Notes: generated by a model from the sequence alone, not told the origin. Shown: positions 30,413 through 39,486, numbered from the stretch's first letter. The stretch is 64,000 nt of DNA from UBA4636 sp045534575 (GCA_045534575.1 JAZSJZ010000004.1:1-64000); one strand, 5' to 3'. Translations and numbers: made by a program.

Positions 30413-32315
30413 TAAAATGCAAAAACCAAAGGCTATGCCAAAAAACGCCAAGAAAACCTTGACTAGATTGTTAGGCTATATTTTCTCAAGGCACAAATTC
30501 ACCTTCATTTTAGTATTCGTTTGCATCATTTTAGCAAGTTATTCCTCCGTTTATTCAATGGCTATGATAGAAGATTTGGTTAACCAAGTTGCAATCCAAC
30601 TTGACAACCTAAAAGTGGGGCTATCGGCTGATTATTCGGGTGTTTTGTCAGTTATTTTCCAAATGGTAATAACGTTTGTTATAGGCACTTTGGGGCTTTT
30701 AACTTATAACCAATTTATGGTGTTTATCGCTCAAGGCACGCTAAGAGATATTCGTGATGAGATGTTCAAAAAGATGCAAAACTTCCCCGTTAAGTATTTT
30801 GACACTCACCCCTTTGGCGAAGTTATGAGTCGCTACACTAACGATACCGATACTTTAGAGATGTTAATCGCTCAAAGTATTCCGCAAATTTTTAACTCGC
30901 TAACGACCATTATCGTGTGCCTTGTTATGATGTTTGCAAAGAGTTGGCAGTTGACCATTGTAGTTCTATTAACCGTAGTTTTAATGTTTTTCGTTATTAA
31001 ATTTATCGGTGGAAGAAGCGCAAAATATTTCGTTGCGCAACAACGCTCTATCGCTGGGCTTAACGGCTACGTTGAAGAAATGTTAAACGGGCAGAAAGTC
31101 GTTAAAGTTTTCTGCCACGAAGATGAAAACAAACTCGGGTTCGATAAGGTAAACGCAGAGCTTAGAAACAACGCAACCTCAGCCAATACTTACGCAAACA
31201 TTTTTATGCCTATTATGGCAAACCTTAACTACGTTCAATACGTTATTATCGCATTAGTCGGCGGTCTTTTGGCTTCTAACGGGATGCTAATCACAAGCGG
31301 TGCTTCGAGCGAATCGGGTTTTGCACTCGTTGCTGCGTTCTTGCTTTTATCTAGAACGTTCACAAGACCTATCAATATGGTTTCGCAACAATTTAATGCC
31401 GTTATTATGGCACTTGCTGGCGCTGAACGCATTTTCGAACTTTTAGATACCGAGCCTGAAATTGACAACGGCTATGTTGAACTCGTTAAAGTTATCAAAA
31501 ATGACGACGGAACTTTTACCGAAACGAGTGGCAAAAACGGCGTTTGGGCGTGGAAGCACCCTCACGGCGACGGCTCTTTAACTTATACCGAACTTCAAGG
31601 CAGAGTTGATTTAATTGACGTTGATTTTTCATACGATGGCAAAAAGCAAATCTTAAAAAATATAAATATGTATGTTGAGCCGGGGCAAAAAGTTGCACTT
31701 ATCGGTAAAACGGGTGCTGGTAAAACGACCATTTCTAATCTTATTAACCGCTTTTACGATATTGACGATGGAAAAATTCGTTACGATAATATTAATATAA
31801 ACAAAATCAAGAAAGCCGACCTTCGCCACAGCCTTGGCGTTGTGTTGCAAGACGTAAACCTTTTCACGGGCACTGTTATGGAAAATATTCGCTACGGTAA
31901 CCCAGATGCTAGCGATGAAGAAGTAATAGAAGCGGCTAAACTTGCTTGTGCGGATGATTTTATTCGCCGTCTTCCACAAGGCTACGATACCGTTTTAACG
32001 GGCGACGGGGCAAACCTTTCGCAAGGTCAACGCCAACTTATTTCTATCGCAAGAGTTGCCGTTCAAGACCCGCCTGTTATGATTTTAGACGAAGCAACTT
32101 CATCTATCGATACAAGAACTGAAATTTTAGTTCAACGCGGTATGGATAATTTAATGAAAGATAGAACGGTTTTCGTTATTGCGCATAGGCTTTCGACCAT
32201 TAGAGATAGCGACTGCATTATGGTTATGGAGCAAGGCGAAATTATCGAGCGTGGTAACCACGAACAACTTATGGCTAAAAAAGGCGTTTACTACGCGCTT
32301 AACACAACAAAATAA
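30402..32315 (+). CDS. ABC exporter half-transporter, second subunit
   Basis: 637 residues: a membrane domain with a long Lys-rich N-terminal tail, an insert of about 40 residues between membrane and ATPase domains (around TFTETSGKNGVWAWKHP), then the ATPase. Walker A GKTGAGKTTI and Walker B VMILDEATSSID with the catalytic Glu are canonical, as is the switch His in IAHRLSTI. The signature is LSQGQRQ rather than LSGGQ. Paired with the preceding gene, this gives one complete and one degenerate ATP site. The ATG at 30402 has AGGGAGGTGA upstream inside the previous gene; a longer frame starting at 30318 lacks a ribosome-binding site. Confidence 0.88.
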   Translation: MANSKMQKPKAMPKNAKKTLTRLLGYIFSRHKFTFILVFVCIILASYSSVYSMAMIEDLVNQVAIQLDNLKVGLSADYSGVLSVIFQMVITFVIGTLGLLTYNQFMVFIAQGTLRDIRDEMFKKMQNFPVKYFDTHPFGEVMSRYTNDTDTLEMLIAQSIPQIFNSLTTIIVCLVMMFAKSWQLTIVVLLTVVLMFFVIKFIGGRSAKYFVAQQRSIAGLNGYVEEMLNGQKVVKVFCHEDENKLGFDKVNAELRNNATSANTYANIFMPIMANLNYVQYVIIALVGGLLASNGMLITSGASSESGFALVAAFLLLSRTFTRPINMVSQQFNAVIMALAGAERIFELLDTEPEIDNGYVELVKVIKNDDGTFTETSGKNGVWAWKHPHGDGSLTYTELQGRVDLIDVDFSYDGKKQILKNINMYVEPGQKVALIGKTGAGKTTISNLINRFYDIDDGKIRYDNININKIKKADLRHSLGVVLQDVNLFTGTVMENIRYGNPDASDEEVIEAAKLACADDFIRRLPQGYDTVLTGDGANLSQGQRQLISIARVAVQDPPVMILDEATSSIDTRTEILVQRGMDNLMKDRTVFVIAHRLSTIRDSDCIMVMEQGEIIERGNHEQLMAKKGVYYALNTTK

Positions 32316-32333
32316 GTTTGTTTAACTAAAATT

Positions 32334-32360
32334 AAAGGGGCAAAATCGCCCCTTTTATTG
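32334..32360 (+). terminator. Terminator of the ABC exporter operon
   Basis: AAAGGGGC and GCCCCTTTT arms around AAAATC, followed by a T-rich tail. Confidence 0.8.
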
Positions 32361-32453
32361 TGCGGTTTTTTAAAAAATTATCAAAAAACGATAGATTTTC
32401 ATAAAATAGAGTGAGAAGAGTGTTTTAAAAAATAAAAATTTATCGAATTTGTA

Positions 32454-32483
32454 TTGACAAAAGTATTTTTGTTGTGCTAAAAT
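32454..32483 (+). promoter_or_regulatory. Promoter of the lysine operon
   Basis: TTGACA (32454-32459), 18 bases, TAAAAT (32478-32483), placing the transcript start just ahead of the riboswitch. Confidence 0.7.
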
Positions 32484-32496
32484 AAACTAAATTCGA

Positions 32497-32664
32497 AATA
32501 GAGGCGCGTTAAGCAAAAGTAGCGTAGCAGTGGCAGTGCTGATTGCCTTATTCTGCTAGAGCAAAAGGGCTTAATGCCGAAGGAGTTATTTTCAGCAAAG
32601 TAATTCCTGGGGCGTAAGAGAACATCTTGCGGACTGTCGCTTAATTTAAGCGGAGGGCTATTCA
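32497..32664 (+). promoter_or_regulatory. Lysine riboswitch (L box)
   Basis: The conserved core elements occur in order: AGAGGCGCG, AAAAGTAGC, AAAAGGGCTTAATGCCGAAGG, TTCCTGGGGCGTAAGAG, GCGGACTGTCGC, and the closing GCGGAGGGCTATTC. These are the junction strands of the five-helix lysine aptamer. It stands directly upstream of dapA, and a terminator hairpin with T-run follows at 32703-32727. So lysine binding should stop transcription of dapA-dapB-lysA. Confidence 0.93.
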
Positions 32665-32702
32665 ATAAAAATAATAAACGAAAGTTTAAGTTTTGATTGG
32701 AT

Positions 32703-32727
32703 GCCGTATCGTTTACGGCTTTTTTTA
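32703..32727 (+). terminator. Riboswitch-controlled terminator
   Basis: GCCGTA (32703-32708) and TACGGC (32714-32719), then T7. ACGAAAGTTTAAG-type sequence upstream may form the alternative antiterminator. Confidence 0.8.
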
Positions 32728-32758
32728 TTTTCGAAAATAAATTTTAGAGGATATTATT

Positions 32759-33649
32759 ATGAAAAAAACTATCTTTACCGGCGCTGCAACCGCTTTAGTT
32801 ACGCCACTTAACGAAAACGGCGTTGACTATGAAGCATTTGGCAGACTTATCGATTGGCAAATCGAGCAAGGCATTAACGCGCTCGTTATTTGTGGAACAA
32901 CGGGCGAGTGCGCAACTTTGACTGATGACGAACACTGCGACGTTATCGAATATGCAGTTAAAAGAATTAACAAAAGAGTTCCTGTTATCGCTGGCACTGG
33001 CTCGAACGACACGGGCTATGCTATAAGCCTTACCAAACACGCTGAACAAGTTGGGGCTGACGCTGCTTTGGTTGTTACCCCATACTATAACAAAACAACT
33101 CAAACGGGCTTAGTAAAAAGTTTTGAAGCGATTGCAGATTGCTCTTCGCTTCCACTCATTTTATATAACGTTCCGTCAAGAACGGGCGTGAACATTGAGC
33201 CAGATACTTATCTTGAACTTTCAAATCACCCTAACGTTGTGGGCATTAAAGAGGCTAACGGCAACATTTCTAAAATGGTTGAAACAATGTCTAAACTAGA
33301 GGGTAGGCTTGATATGTATTCGGGTAATGACGACCAAATTTTACCTATTTTAGGCTTGGGCGGTAAAGGCGTTATTTCGGTTTTATCAAACGTTGCTCCA
33401 AAAGAAACGGTTGCTATTTGCGATAACTATTTCAAAGGCGACTTTGTTTTAGCGAGAGAACTTCAATATAAATATGTAAAACTTATCAATTTATTGTTTA
33501 GCGAAGTTAATCCAATTCCTGTTAAAGCGGCTATGGCTGAAATGGGTTTTTGCGAAGATTATCTCCGTTTGCCACTCGTTCCAATGGGCGACGGAAACAG
33601 AGCAAAACTTTTTGCCGAAATGAAAAGGCTTGGTTTTTTAAAAGGTTAA
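32759..33649 (+). CDS. dapA: 4-hydroxy-tetrahydrodipicolinate synthase
   Basis: Condenses aspartate semialdehyde and pyruvate in the first dedicated lysine step. 296 residues, the normal length of this TIM-barrel aldolase. GTTGECATL is the pyruvate carboxylate site, the Tyr of LYNVPSRTG is the catalytic Tyr, and the Schiff-base Lys is in VVGIKEANGN. AGAGGATATT precedes the ATG. The gene is controlled by the lysine riboswitch and followed after 12 bases by dapB. The product also feeds dipicolinate synthesis, relevant in a spore former. Confidence 0.95.
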   Translation: MKKTIFTGAATALVTPLNENGVDYEAFGRLIDWQIEQGINALVICGTTGECATLTDDEHCDVIEYAVKRINKRVPVIAGTGSNDTGYAISLTKHAEQVGADAALVVTPYYNKTTQTGLVKSFEAIADCSSLPLILYNVPSRTGVNIEPDTYLELSNHPNVVGIKEANGNISKMVETMSKLEGRLDMYSGNDDQILPILGLGGKGVISVLSNVAPKETVAICDNYFKGDFVLARELQYKYVKLINLLFSEVNPIPVKAAMAEMGFCEDYLRLPLVPMGDGNRAKLFAEMKRLGFLKG

Positions 33650-33661
33650 TAAGAGGTTAAT

Positions 33662-34384
33662 ATGAAAATAATCGTTAATGGTGCAAAAGGCTTTATGGGT
33701 AGGCTCACTTGCCTTGAAACAATAAAGCGTGGGCACGAAGTGGTTGCCGAAGTTGACGCTTTCGGCGAAGGCGCGCTAAAATCAATTAAAGATTTTAAAG
33801 GAAAGGCAGATATGATTATAGACTTTTCTAATCATTTAGCGTGCAAAGAGGTTTGCGACTACGCAGTTGAAAACAACGTGCCTGCAATCATCGCAACCAC
33901 GGGTCATACTGAAGAAGAAAAGGCTTATATTTTGTCCGCTTCTAAAAAGGTTGCTATTTTTTATTCGGCGAATATGTCTTTAGGCGTTGCGCTTTTGGCA
34001 GACCTAGCTAAAAAGGCGTCTAAAGTTTTCCCTGAGGCAGATATTGAAATCGTTGAACAACACCACAATCGTAAACTTGACGCTCCTAGCGGAACGGCGC
34101 TACTTCTTGCTGAAAAAATTAAGGAAGAGAGAGTGGATGCGGATATCGTTTGCGGAAGGGCTGGCAAGAAAAAGCGTGAACAAGGCGAGATTGGCATTGC
34201 TTCGCTTCGCCTTGCAAACGTTGTTGGTATTCACGAGGTAATCGTTGCAACGCCATCTCAAACAATCACCTTAAAACACGAAGCGCATAACCGTGAACTT
34301 TTCTCTGAAGGCGCTTTAGTTGCGGCTGAATTTCTTTTAGGAAAAGCCCCTGGCGTTTACGATATTTTTTCAATGACTTTATAG
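33662..34384 (+). CDS. dapB: 4-hydroxy-tetrahydrodipicolinate reductase
   Basis: Reduces the DapA product with NAD(P)H. 240 residues. The nucleotide fold starts MKIIVNGAKGFMGRL, IATTGHTEEE is the second cofactor loop, and the substrate site is EQHHNRKLDAPSGTALLLA with the conserved His-His and Lys. It is slightly shorter than proteobacterial DapB, as in other Clostridia. AAGAGGTTAAT is the ribosome-binding region. Confidence 0.95.
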   Translation: MKIIVNGAKGFMGRLTCLETIKRGHEVVAEVDAFGEGALKSIKDFKGKADMIIDFSNHLACKEVCDYAVENNVPAIIATTGHTEEEKAYILSASKKVAIFYSANMSLGVALLADLAKKASKVFPEADIEIVEQHHNRKLDAPSGTALLLAEKIKEERVDADIVCGRAGKKKREQGEIGIASLRLANVVGIHEVIVATPSQTITLKHEAHNRELFSEGALVAAEFLLGKAPGVYDIFSMTL

Positions 34385-34386
34385 TT

Positions 34387-34408
34387 TAACGGGCTTATAG
34401 CCCAACTT
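34387..34408 (-). repeat. Dispersed motif, copy 3
   Basis: The minus strand reads GTTGGGCTATAAGCCCGTTA, nearly the same as the copy at 59198-59220. It lies between dapB and lysA. Confidence 0.6.
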
Positions 34409-34419
34409 TTGTATAGATT

Positions 34420-35712
34420 ATGTTACACGACAATTTAGAAATTAGAAATGGCGAACTTTATTTTGCTGGCAGAAACACAGTTGAACTTTGCGAAAAATAC
34501 GGCACTCCGCTTATCTTAATCGACGAAAATAAAATTCGCGAAAGGGCAAGATTTTTTGCCACCGCCATGACTAAATATTTTACCAAAAACTCAAAAGCAC
34601 TCTTTGCTTCAAAAGCACTCTGTTTTAAGAGGCTTTATCAAATAATTAGTGAAGAGGGTATGGCGACGGATATCGTTTCGATAGGCGAACTTTTAACTGC
34701 AAAGAACGCTTCTTTTAACCTTGCCAACGCATATTTCCACGGCAACAATAAAACGAGGCAAGCAGTTGAAACGGCAATCGAAAACGGCGTTGGTTACTTC
34801 ATAGTTGATAACGTTATCGAACTTGATAAAATTGATGATGTTTGTAAACAAAAAGGCGTTAAACAAAAGGTTTTATTGCGCCTATCTCCCGGCATTGACC
34901 CGCACACCCACGCAAAAGTTGTAACGGGTTCGGTTGATAGTAAGTTCGGCGTTGCCATTGAAACGGGGCAAGCAAAAGAACTCGTTAAATACGCGCTTTC
35001 AAAAGAAAATATTATTCTTGAAGGCTTCCACGCGCATATTGGTTCGCAAATTTTTGACGAAGAGCCGTTTGTTGATAGCGCCAACATTATGGCAAGTTTC
35101 TGCGTTGAAATGAAAAAAGCGTTCAACTTTACCGCAAAAACCTTAAATCTTGGCGGTGGCTTTGGCGTTAGATATGTGGAGGAAGACCCTTCTATTTGCT
35201 ACGATGAACTTTTAAAGAACATATCGGTAAAGGTTAAAAAGAAATTTGCTGATAATAACTACCCAATGCCTGATATTTTGATTGAGCCGGGTAGGTCAAC
35301 CGTTGCGGATTCGGGCATGACGCTTTATACCACTGAGGGTGTTAAAACAATCACGGGTTATAAAAGTTATATCTCAATTGACGGCGGTATGACGGACAAC
35401 CCTAGATACGCGCTTTATCAATCGAAATATACCGTTTTGAACGCTTCAAAAGCCGATAAGCCTTGTGATTTTGTTGCAACCATTGCAGGCTGTTGCTGTG
35501 AAAGTGGCGACCTTATTCAAGAAAACGTTAAAATTGCTAAGCCCGATAGTGGCGATAAAATTGCGGTTTTAGTAACGGGGGCGTATAACTATTCGATGAG
35601 TTCTAACTATAACAAAGTTCCGCGCCCGCCAATCGTTATGATAAAAGATGAAAAAGATTACGTTGCCGTAAGGCGTGAAACATATGACGATTTGCAAAAA
35701 TGCGATTTGTAA
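34420..35712 (+). CDS. lysA: Diaminopimelate decarboxylase
   Basis: The last lysine step, a PLP enzyme of the alanine-racemase-like fold III. 430 residues. The PLP Lys is in LFASKALCFK (the usual YA.KAN is altered), then FHAHIGSQI, the Gly-rich phosphate loop NLGGGFGVRYVEED, EPGRSTVAD, and the active-site CCCESGDL with its Cys-Glu pair. The start ATG at 34420 is 35 bases after dapB with no strong ribosome-binding site visible. The intermediate steps of the pathway (dapL or dapD/E/F, lysC, asd) are not in this window. Confidence 0.93.
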   Translation: MLHDNLEIRNGELYFAGRNTVELCEKYGTPLILIDENKIRERARFFATAMTKYFTKNSKALFASKALCFKRLYQIISEEGMATDIVSIGELLTAKNASFNLANAYFHGNNKTRQAVETAIENGVGYFIVDNVIELDKIDDVCKQKGVKQKVLLRLSPGIDPHTHAKVVTGSVDSKFGVAIETGQAKELVKYALSKENIILEGFHAHIGSQIFDEEPFVDSANIMASFCVEMKKAFNFTAKTLNLGGGFGVRYVEEDPSICYDELLKNISVKVKKKFADNNYPMPDILIEPGRSTVADSGMTLYTTEGVKTITGYKSYISIDGGMTDNPRYALYQSKYTVLNASKADKPCDFVATIAGCCCESGDLIQENVKIAKPDSGDKIAVLVTGAYNYSMSSNYNKVPRPPIVMIKDEKDYVAVRRETYDDLQKCDL

Positions 35713-35754
35713 AAAGTCTGCCTATAACTTCATAAACTAACAAAATTTACGAAA

Positions 35755-35784
35755 AACGCACTGCCTAAGCAGTGCGTTCTCTTA
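35755..35784. terminator. Bidirectional terminator between lysA and the collagen-like gene
   Basis: A perfect stem ACGCACTGC / GCAGTGCGT around CTAA, with T-rich sequence on both sides. Confidence 0.75.
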
Positions 35785-35817
35785 TTTAAAAGAAGTTTAG
35801 TTTATTGTTCTTTTTCT

Positions 35818-36600
35818 TTATGCTAGGCGAACAACGAATAGCGAAGAATATTCGTATTGTGTAGCGTCGGCTGAGTTATTAACAACGGTTATGGTTGCGC
35901 CGTCGGCAACGGTTACTAAATATTGAACAGATAATGCTTCGTCAGCGTTGGTTGAGTTAACGTAGGTTGCGCCTATTGTTGCAACTCCGTTAATGAAAAT
36001 AGTTGCGCCAACTTCACCGGTAGAAGTATCTGGGTTGTTTGCCACTGTTACAAATTGAATATAATAAGTGCCAGCGTCAAGGGTAACTGTGTCAGGGGCG
36101 GTATACGTTATTCCGTCGCCTGAAGTTGTTACAACTGTTCCAAGCGGAATATTATCTCCGCTAGCAACCGTAATTAGTGTTGTGTTGCTAATAAAGATTG
36201 CGTCATTAGTAGCCGTTTCGCCGATAGGGCCTTGCGGGCCTACTGCACCTGTTGCACCCGTTGCACCTACAGGACCTTGAGGTCCTTGTGGACCTATTGG
36301 ACCGATTGGACCCGCTGGACCGATTGGACCTTGAGGGCCTTGTGGACCGATTGGGCCTACCGGACCTTGTGGACCTACTGCGCCTGTTGCTCCCGTTGCG
36401 CCGATTGGACCTTGAGGGCCAGTAGCGCCCGTTGCGCCTGTTGCACCTGTTGCGCCCGTTGCACCCGTTGCACCCGGAGCACCTTGTGGACCCGCTGGAC
36501 CTTGAGGGCCTCTAGGACCTACCGGGCCCGTTATTACAACCGTTCTTGAATTATCGCGACGGCATCTGTTGTTTGGGTTGTCAAAGAAACATAAAGACAT
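35818..36600 (-). CDS. Collagen-like surface protein (BclA-type)
   Basis: 260 residues in three parts. A short N-terminal region, MSLCFFDNPNNRCRRDN, has no classic signal peptide. About 35 Gly-X-Y triplets rich in GPQGP and GATGA then run to about residue 130. A C-terminal globular domain starts near ETATNDAIFISN and ends in SLFVVRLA; it resembles the trimerising C-terminal domains of exosporium proteins such as BclA. Absence of a signal peptide fits a spore-surface protein assembled inside the mother cell, but this is inference. The gene is alone, ends at a shared terminator, and has AGGAGGAAAAG as ribosome-binding site. I could not identify its promoter class. Confidence 0.85.
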   Translation of the reverse strand: MSLCFFDNPNNRCRRDNSRTVVITGPVGPRGPQGPAGPQGAPGATGATGATGATGATGATGPQGPIGATGATGAVGPQGPVGPIGPQGPQGPIGPAGPIGPIGPQGPQGPVGATGATGAVGPQGPIGETATNDAIFISNTTLITVASGDNIPLGTVVTTSGDGITYTAPDTVTLDAGTYYIQFVTVANNPDTSTGEVGATIFINGVATIGATYVNSTNADEALSVQYLVTVADGATITVVNNSADATQYEYSSLFVVRLA

Positions 36601-36894
36601 TTTCTTTTCCTCCTATGTATATAAGCGAGAATTGAAAAATCGCAACATATTTGGCTTCAAATTTCTTAATATATTTTATGAATTAAAAAAATAATTGGTG
36701 ACATAATTTTAATTTTTCTTTTAGAATATTTAATGAAATTTTAGAATAAATAATAATTAGAAAATGTTCTTAAACTATCAAAAAGCCTTGCTATAAGTCG
36801 ATTAATGGCAAATATTTTTAATTAAACTTCGCGAAAAGTTTAGATTGAGATATTTTCTAAACGCCTAAAGATAAAGTAGTTTTGATTAGTTAAC
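36601..36894. other. A+T-rich gap between divergent collagen-like gene and alr
   Basis: 294 bases with no gene. It should hold both promoters. I see one copy of the dispersed motif (36785-36809) and a small dyad AAACTTCGCGAAAAGTTT near 36825-36842, but no convincing -35/-10 pair. Confidence 0.5.
36785..36809 (+). repeat. Dispersed motif, copy 4
   Basis: Reads TTGCTATAAGTCGATTAATGG, flanked by GCC and GGC so that it can fold. It is upstream of alr. Confidence 0.6.
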
Positions 36895-38001
36895 TTGCAA
36901 AAATTTTTAGACCGAACATTTGTTGAAATTAATTTTTCCGCGCTTGAAAATAACCTAAATTTAATAAAGAAAATTGTTCGCTCAACGAAAAAGGACGTAA
37001 TTTGTGTCGTTAAAGCAAATGCTTATGGGCACGGGGTAGAAATAGTTTGTCCTATTCTTCAAGATTTGGGCGTTCTTTTTTTTGCCGTTGCAACAATTGA
37101 AGAGGGCGTATATTTGAGAAAGTGCAAAATTAAAGGCAAAATTTTAGTGCTTGGCTACTTTTCGCCACTCGAAATTGAGACTGCAATTTTTTATGATTTA
37201 ACGCTTTCTGTTTTTTCAGTGGAGTGCTTGAACTTGCTTTTAAACTCTAACAAAAAAGTCAAGTGCCAACTGCAAATAGATAGTGGAATGAATAGGCTTG
37301 GTCTTAAACTTTTAGATGTTGAAAAACACAAAAAAGATATATTAAAACTCTATTCCACCTGCTCACTTGACGGAATTTTTACGCATTTTGCAACGGTAAA
37401 CGACACTGCGTTTTTTGAACAAATAAAGATTTTTAATGATGCAAAATCAATTTTGAACTTAGACTTTGAGTTTTGCCATGCTGAAAACACTTTGGCAACG
37501 CTTTCACAAGCGTTAAAAGATAACGTAAATTTTGTTAGAGTTGGGCTTGGGCTTTATGGGTTAACGAAAAACGCTTCGTTTTTTCAAAAAGACGGCGGAT
37601 TTTTACCCGTTTTATCTTGGAGGGCAAGGGTTGCAAAGGTTTTTGATATTAAAAAAGGCGAATCCGTTTCATACGATAGAACGTTTATCGCAAACAAAAA
37701 TATGAAGATCGCAACGGTGTGTTTAGGCTATGGCGACGGGCTTTCACGCGCGCTATCTAATAATGGTCATATGCTAATTCGAGGCAAAAAAGCCAAAATA
37801 GTTGGCAGAGTTTGTATGGATTATTGTATGCTAGACGTTACCGAAATTGACGGCATAACTTCTTGTGAAAATATTGCAACTATCATTGGAAAAGACGGCA
37901 AAATTGAGCAAAATTCAAACGGGTTAGCCAGCAATTTAAATACGATTTCTTACGAAATCGTAACAAAGATATCTTCAAGAGTTAAAAGATATTTAGTATA
38001 A
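36895..38001 (+). CDS. alr: Alanine racemase
   Basis: A PLP enzyme making D-alanine for peptidoglycan. 368 residues, normal size. The PLP Lys is in VCVVKANAYGHG near residue 40, the partner Tyr in GRVCMDYCMLDV near residue 305 (usual RVSMD), and HFATVNDT and GLGLYGL are further family blocks. The start is taken as TTG at 36895 because the family motif FVEINFSALENN begins a few residues later; the ribosome-binding site is weak. In spore formers some alr copies are spore-associated, which cannot be judged here. Confidence 0.9.
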   Translation: MQKFLDRTFVEINFSALENNLNLIKKIVRSTKKDVICVVKANAYGHGVEIVCPILQDLGVLFFAVATIEEGVYLRKCKIKGKILVLGYFSPLEIETAIFYDLTLSVFSVECLNLLLNSNKKVKCQLQIDSGMNRLGLKLLDVEKHKKDILKLYSTCSLDGIFTHFATVNDTAFFEQIKIFNDAKSILNLDFEFCHAENTLATLSQALKDNVNFVRVGLGLYGLTKNASFFQKDGGFLPVLSWRARVAKVFDIKKGESVSYDRTFIANKNMKIATVCLGYGDGLSRALSNNGHMLIRGKKAKIVGRVCMDYCMLDVTEIDGITSCENIATIIGKDGKIEQNSNGLASNLNTISYEIVTKISSRVKRYLV

Positions 38002-38032
38002 ATAATGCATAATTTTCCAAATATTCACAAAA

Positions 38033-38068
38033 AATGAATAATAATGCAATTATGCATAAAAATATACA
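38033..38068 (+). promoter_or_regulatory. Candidate ARG boxes (ArgR operator)
   Basis: Two adjacent 18-base sites, AATGAATAATAATGCAAT (38033-38050) and TATGCATAAAAATATACA (38051-38068), resemble the ARG box (T)NTGAATAAAAATNCANN bound by ArgR/AhrC. They lie about 50 bases upstream of the argG -35 box. A third weak match is TTTGCAAAAATATGCAAA near 38095. No argR gene is in the window. Confidence 0.5.
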
Positions 38069-38118
38069 AAAATTGTGTAAAAAAATAAATAAAATTTGCA
38101 AAAATATGCAAAAATTGT

Positions 38119-38147
38119 TTGACAGCGCTTAAACTAAAGGCTATAAT
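38119..38147 (+). promoter_or_regulatory. Promoter of the arginine operon
   Basis: TTGACA (38119-38124), 17 bases, TATAAT (38142-38147): perfect consensus. GCGGAGG is the ribosome-binding site of argG. Confidence 0.85.
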
Positions 38148-38179
38148 ATAGGCATAAAAAGATTTGCGGAGGCAAAACC

Positions 38180-39403
38180 ATGAAAAAGGAAAATATTAAA
38201 AAGGTTGTTTTAGCATACTCGGGTGGGTTAGATACTTCTATCATTATTCCATGGCTTAAAGAAAATTATAACAACTGCGAAGTTATCGCTGTTGCTGGTA
38301 ACGTTGGTCAAGCGGACGAGCTTGAAGGCTTAGAAGAAAAGGCGTTAAAGACAGGCGCTTCTAAACTTTACGTTTTAGATTTAACCGACGACTACGTTGA
38401 TAATTACATTATTCCAACCATGAAAGCGGGCGCGTTATACGAAGAATATCTTCTCGGCACTAGCCACGCAAGACCTTGCATTGCAAAAGGCTTAGTTGAT
38501 ATTGCTATCAAAGAAGGTGCAGACGCTATCGTTCACGGTTGCACGGGAAAGGGTAACGACCAAGTGCGTTTCGAACTTACGATTAAGCACTTTGCTCCTA
38601 ATATGCCTATCATTGCGCCTTGGCGTGAATGGGATATTAAATCTCGTGAAGAAGAAATCGAATATGCAGAAGCGCACAAAGTTCCGCTCAAAATTAACAG
38701 AGAAACTAACTACTCTAAAGATAAAAACTTATGGCACTTATCTCACGAAGGTCTAGACCTTGAAGATACCGGCAACGAACCGCTTTACGAAAAAGAAGGC
38801 TTCTTGGAAATGGGCGTATCTCCAATCAAAGCGCCAGATAAGCCAACTTACGTTGAACTTGAATTCGAAAAAGGCGTTCCCGTTGCTATCGACGGCGAGA
38901 AGATGAGCGCAAAGAACATAATTTTAAAACTTAATAAACTCGGCGGAGAGAACGGTATTGGGCTACTTGATATCGTAGAAAATCGTTTAGTTGGTATGAA
39001 ATGCCGTGGCGTTTATGAAACTCCGGGCGGTGCAATTTTATATAAAGCGCACTCTGTTTTAGAAACGCTCTGTCTTGACAAGATGACCATGCACGAAAAG
39101 CAAAAACTTGCTATTACTTTTGGCGAACTCGTTTATAACGGTCAATGGTTCACACCACTTCGTGAAGCGCTATCTGCTTTCGTTGATAAAACTCAAGAAA
39201 CGGTTACGGGAAAGGTTCGCTTAAAACTTTATAAAGGCAATATGATTAACGCAGGGGTATGGAGTCCTTACTCACTCTATAGCGAAGAGATTGCTACCTT
39301 TGGCGAAAGCGATTATAACCAAAAAGATAGCGAAGGCTTTATTAACCTTTACGGCTTGCCAATTAAAGTTCAAGCATTGGTTAACGCTAAAAACAAAAAG
39401 TAA
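38180..39403 (+). CDS. argG: Argininosuccinate synthase
   Basis: Joins citrulline and aspartate with ATP. 407 residues, standard. The ATP pyrophosphatase loop is LAYSGGLDTSIIIPWL at the N-terminus, followed by GTSHARPCIAKG, HGCTGKGNDQVRFE and the late YETPGGAILYKAH region. It is the first gene of an operon that holds the whole ornithine-to-arginine pathway in the order G-H-C-J-B-D-F. A weak hairpin lies after the stop, so part of the transcription may end there before argH. Confidence 0.95.
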   Translation: MKKENIKKVVLAYSGGLDTSIIIPWLKENYNNCEVIAVAGNVGQADELEGLEEKALKTGASKLYVLDLTDDYVDNYIIPTMKAGALYEEYLLGTSHARPCIAKGLVDIAIKEGADAIVHGCTGKGNDQVRFELTIKHFAPNMPIIAPWREWDIKSREEEIEYAEAHKVPLKINRETNYSKDKNLWHLSHEGLDLEDTGNEPLYEKEGFLEMGVSPIKAPDKPTYVELEFEKGVPVAIDGEKMSAKNIILKLNKLGGENGIGLLDIVENRLVGMKCRGVYETPGGAILYKAHSVLETLCLDKMTMHEKQKLAITFGELVYNGQWFTPLREALSAFVDKTQETVTGKVRLKLYKGNMINAGVWSPYSLYSEEIATFGESDYNQKDSEGFINLYGLPIKVQALVNAKNKK

Positions 39404-39411
39404 AAAAAACG

Positions 39412-39448
39412 AATTTGTCCTGCCCAAAATTGCAGGGCAATTTCGCGT
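39412..39448 (+). terminator. Hairpin after argG
   Basis: CCTGC/GCAGG with flanking TTG/CAA pairing around CCAAAATT. The T-run is poor, so it may be a partial terminator or a processing site. Confidence 0.4.
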
Positions 39449-39486
39449 TTTATAAACCGAATAAATATTAGTAAAATTTTTCAAAA

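Noticed and set aside
36232..36549. Open frame opposite the collagen-like gene, rich in Trp, Thr and Cys
   Set aside because: It is the mirror of the Gly-X-Y repeats on the other strand and has no ribosome-binding site or family resemblance.
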